Shown: positions 61,695 to 64,000 of the stretch, piece by piece
Layout of the letters: every line of letters starts with the position of its first letter
Position numbering within the stretch: the stretch's first letter is position 1
Source: Mycobacterium sp. DL592
GTDB lineage: Bacteria > Actinomycetota > Actinomycetes > Mycobacteriales > Mycobacteriaceae
Assembly: GCF_011694515.1 (NCBI RefSeq)
Contig: NZ_CP050192.1
Coordinates: 4,782,527 to 4,846,526 of the forward strand
DNA: 64,000 nucleotides
Direction: 5' to 3'
Translations under genes and position numbers: made by a program
Notes under the pieces: generated by a model
Databases searched by the model: none
What the model was told of the DNA's origin: nothing
The model's input: the letters and a program-made list of their open reading frames with translations, nothing else

Positions 61695-62993
61695 CTAGTT
61701 CCTGACCTCATGCAGCCGGCCACCGATGACTGTGGCCACCACCTGCTCGGCTGCCAGGGTGTCGAGTACCTCGCTCGGTGACCCGGCAAGCACGCACAGC
61801 TCGCCCGGCTGTCCCGCTGCAATGGTGCGCGCAACGCCCGGGCGGTCGGCGTGCCCGAAGAACATCGCCAAAGCTTGCGCGGGCGTGACACATTCGGCGG
61901 CATTGAGCACCGCGCCACGGCTGGTGGTCCGGTGCACCGCGGCTCGCATCGCCGCCCACGGGTCGGCGCCGCCGAACGGTAGGTCGGTCGACAGTGCCAC
62001 CCGCACCCCGGCGCTGCGCAGCGAGGCCAGCCGCCACAGGCCCTCCTGATCGGCGGCGGGGACGTCGAGCAGATACTGGTCGCCCCGTTCGGCGACGAAG
62101 TTCGGCTGGGTCACCACCACCGGATCCAGGCGGGCCAGATCGGCGAGGCTGTCGGCAGGCACCACCGCCGCGTGCTCGATGCGGTCGCCGGGATGCACAC
62201 CCGCCACGTCCAGGGCTGCCAGCGTGACGATCAGTTGACTGGCCGTCACGCAGTGCACGGCGACCGGGCCGTCCCGGTGGCGGGTGGTGATCCACTCGGT
62301 CAGCTCGTCGAGATCGAGGTTGTCGTCGTGCAGGATTCGCTTGCCGGGGGCCAGCCAGTGCACCCGCTGCTGCAGCTCGCCGTGCTGCTGGGCCTGGGTC
62401 AGGTTCACGATCGCGTCGGCGTCGAGGTCGGGGGTGGCGTCGGTGACCCCGGTGACCCCGTAGGACGTGAGCCGGGTACTGAGGGCGGCCAGCGGGACGT
62501 CACGGCGGCCGACGCTGTCCGACCAGCCGTCATAGCTGCGCAGCCGCCCGTCGGGGTGATCGGGTAGGCCGACGTCGGCCAGTCCCGCGGAGTTCAGCAT
62601 CCACAGCACCCCGCTGCGGTGCTGGATCCGCACGCGCACAGGGGGTGTCAACGCGTCGAGGACGTGCCGGTCGAGGTGCCCGGCCACCGACTCGTGGTAG
62701 CCGACGGCCCGGATCCAGCCGTCCGTGCCGACCGCGGCCGCGGCGAGTAGCGCCGCGAGCCCGGCGCGGTCGTGCGCGTGGGCCGGGCCGACCTGCACGG
62801 AGTCCAGTGCCGCGGCGGCGGCCCGCAGGTGGACGTGATGGTCGTGCAGGCCCGGTAGTACGGTGCCGCCGGCGGCGTCGAAGACGTCCTCATGCGGTTG
62901 CGGTGCCAGGGATTCGCCGACCTCGTCGATCCGCTCGCCCAGCCGGATGTCGACAGATCGCCCGTCGAGCAGGGTCGCACGCTGAATCAGCAT
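61695..62993 (-). CDS. Amidohydrolase family protein
   Basis: 432 residues. Metal-site His in LPGLHDHHVHLRAAAA, VAVHCVTASQLIVTLAAL and DRIEHAAVVPADSLADL, with a late LSTDLPFGGADPWAAM carrying the conserved Asp. It belongs with cytosine-deaminase/imidazolonepropionase-like or YtcJ-like enzymes but is shorter than the one at 50896. Its ATG overlaps the end of the CoA-transferase gene by seven bases, so they are co-transcribed. Downstream lies the hipB operator array; read-through into hipBA is possible since all are on one strand. Substrate unknown. Confidence 0.86.
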   Translation of the reverse strand: MLIQRATLLDGRSVDIRLGERIDEVGESLAPQPHEDVFDAAGGTVLPGLHDHHVHLRAAAAALDSVQVGPAHAHDRAGLAALLAAAAVGTDGWIRAVGYHESVAGHLDRHVLDALTPPVRVRIQHRSGVLWMLNSAGLADVGLPDHPDGRLRSYDGWSDSVGRRDVPLAALSTRLTSYGVTGVTDATPDLDADAIVNLTQAQQHGELQQRVHWLAPGKRILHDDNLDLDELTEWITTRHRDGPVAVHCVTASQLIVTLAALDVAGVHPGDRIEHAAVVPADSLADLARLDPVVVTQPNFVAERGDQYLLDVPAADQEGLWRLASLRSAGVRVALSTDLPFGGADPWAAMRAAVHRTTSRGAVLNAAECVTPAQALAMFFGHADRPGVARTIAAGQPGELCVLAGSPSEVLDTLAAEQVVATVIGGRLHEVRN

Positions 62994-64000
62994 GGCAGCG
63001 AACCGGTTTGGGAGACGATGTGGTCGACGTGCGCGTTGTCCGCCCCCAGCCGCGCGGCGCGGGGTACCGGCGCGGGCCGCTGCGGCGGCAGGACCGCACC
63101 GGCCGTCACCGGCTCGGCAGGCAGCGCCGCATAGGTGGCGGCCACCCGTGACATCGCCACCTCGATGACCTCACCACCACCGCGGGACAGCGAATCCATC
63201 AGTGCCCGAGCTGATTCCAGTCCGGTGAGCGGGTCGGCGATCGCGTCGCCACAGAACACCGGACCCGTCGCGACCAGCCCGCCCGCGACGGCCGCGTCGT
63301 CGCCGAACGCCGCGCGCCCGGAGTTGCCGCCATGGCCGCTGATGCGCAGCCACACCCGCCCTGGCGGGCCGGGCACGGTCTGCGGGTCCAGCCCTCGCCG
63401 CGCCAGCGCACCGGGGCGAGAACCTTCGATGACGATGTCCGCGGCACCCAGCAACACCCGCAACCGCGGCACGTCCCGGTCGAAATCGACTGCGTACGAG
63501 AGCTTCCCGTGGTTGATCCAGTCGTAGAAATCCGGGTGGCCGCTGCGGGTTCCGTCGGGCCGGTGCGGGCTCTCCACTTTGACGACGGTGGCGCCGGCGC
63601 CGACCAGGAACTGTCCGCACAGCGGGCCGGCCCACATCGAGGTCAGGTCGGCCACCAGCAGCCCGGCCGCCGAACGGGATCCGGACCTCGGCCCGGCCGC
63701 GAGAACCCGTGGCGGCTCGGGTGTGGTCTCGCCCAGCCGTGCGACCGGGATGTCCAGCAGAACAGCGCGGTCGACGACGTCGGCGCTGCTGCGGCGGGCC
63801 GCCCAATCGGCGACCACCGTCCAGGGGTCCGCGGAGAGGTCGTCGGCCTCGACAAGGGCGGGCACGGCGGCAAGGTCGTCGGGTCGCGACAGTGTCAGGG
63901 CGCACCAGCCGTCGGCACTCGGCAGCAGCCTGGTGGCGCCACCCGCCGAGATACGGCCGCCGCGGTGCAGGCCCAGTAGCGCGGCGCGGCCGGTGAGAGC
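62987..64000 (-). CDS. CaiB/BaiF family III CoA-transferase, 5' end outside the window
   Basis: The frame is open to base 64000, giving 337 visible residues without the start. The visible order is permuted relative to classical CaiB. The first part (LLPSADGWCALTLSRPDDL, DPWTVVADWAARRS) resembles the usual C-terminal half. It is followed by the usual N-terminal CoA-binding part (ADLTSMWAGPLCGQFLVGAG, VVKVESPHRPDGTR, ADIVIEGSRPGALARRGLDP). Actinobacterial CoA-transferases with this layout are known from memory. It moves CoA between carboxylic acids. Operon with the amidohydrolase. Confidence 0.88.
   Translation of the reverse strand, partial: ALTGRAALLGLHRGGRISAGGATRLLPSADGWCALTLSRPDDLAAVPALVEADDLSADPWTVVADWAARRSSADVVDRAVLLDIPVARLGETTPEPPRVLAAGPRSGSRSAAGLLVADLTSMWAGPLCGQFLVGAGATVVKVESPHRPDGTRSGHPDFYDWINHGKLSYAVDFDRDVPRLRVLLGAADIVIEGSRPGALARRGLDPQTVPGPPGRVWLRISGHGGNSGRAAFGDDAAVAGGLVATGPVFCGDAIADPLTGLESARALMDSLSRGGGEVIEVAMSRVAATYAALPAEPVTAGAVLPPQRPAPVPRAARLGADNAHVDHIVSQTGSLPC

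Overview
The window is high-GC DNA from a mycobacterium, most likely a rapid-growing Mycolicibacterium-type species. Three things point there. The gene order matches the M. tuberculosis stretch Rv0244c to Rv0220 as I remember it, read in reverse. Mycobacterial envelope genes are present (AftD, LpqI, DUF3068, DUF5313, WS/DGAT). Start sites and -10-like hexamers are consistent with leaderless mycobacterial transcripts. No rRNA, tRNA, insertion sequence, prophage or CRISPR array was seen. No stretch longer than 300 bases lacks a gene.

Layout. 1-4969: the 3' part of a large type I polyketide synthase (AT-DH-ER-KR-ACP visible), plausibly the trehalose polyphleate (phleic acid) synthase. 5-15 kb: core fatty-acid genes fadE5, fadA2 and fabG4-htdX with a TetR regulator, a secreted PE-PPE-fold hydrolase and a second hydrolase; fadE5 and fabG4 carry similar palindromes in their promoters. 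14-20 kb: cell-wall recycling (LpqI) and arabinogalactan/LAM arabinosylation (Rv0236A homologue, AftD). 20-28 kb: a phosphotriesterase-like lactonase with an acyl-CoA ligase, then a minus-strand run of acyltransferase-3, GT1 glycosyltransferase, maltokinase/glucosamine-kinase-like kinase, SIS sugar isomerase-like protein and TetR. This run is the least explained biochemical unit. 28-35.5 kb: an envelope block (DUF3068, an AftD-like membrane protein, small membrane proteins, GT4, methyltransferase), then an aldehyde dehydrogenase behind a KstR-like box.

35.5-47 kb looks like accessory lipid catabolism placed between the Rv0223c and Rv0222/Rv0221 homologues: MaoC dehydratase, a second FadE5-like dehydrogenase, TetR with a coupled 45-codon ORF, a RibD-like reductase, a double-hotdog thioesterase, a coupled pair of acyl-CoA dehydrogenases, EchA1, and an acyltransferase-FadD-esterase operon behind a second KstR-like box. 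47-58.8 kb: DUF4436 protein, WS/DGAT and LipC, a YtcJ-type amidohydrolase, a Baeyer-Villiger-type monooxygenase with an alcohol dehydrogenase, and divergently an esterase with a second coupled dehydrogenase pair.

58.8-61.7 kb is a compositionally different islet (lower GC by eye): a bactofilin-like beta-repeat protein, a VOC protein and a HipBA toxin-antitoxin pair. Upstream of hipB lie four operator-like sites at an exact 37-bp period. The window ends with an amidohydrolase and a CoA-transferase that runs off the edge.

The dominant theme is making, activating and degrading lipids and polyketides, interleaved with envelope glycan assembly. Comparisons with named M. tuberculosis or M. smegmatis loci come from memory and were not checked by alignment.
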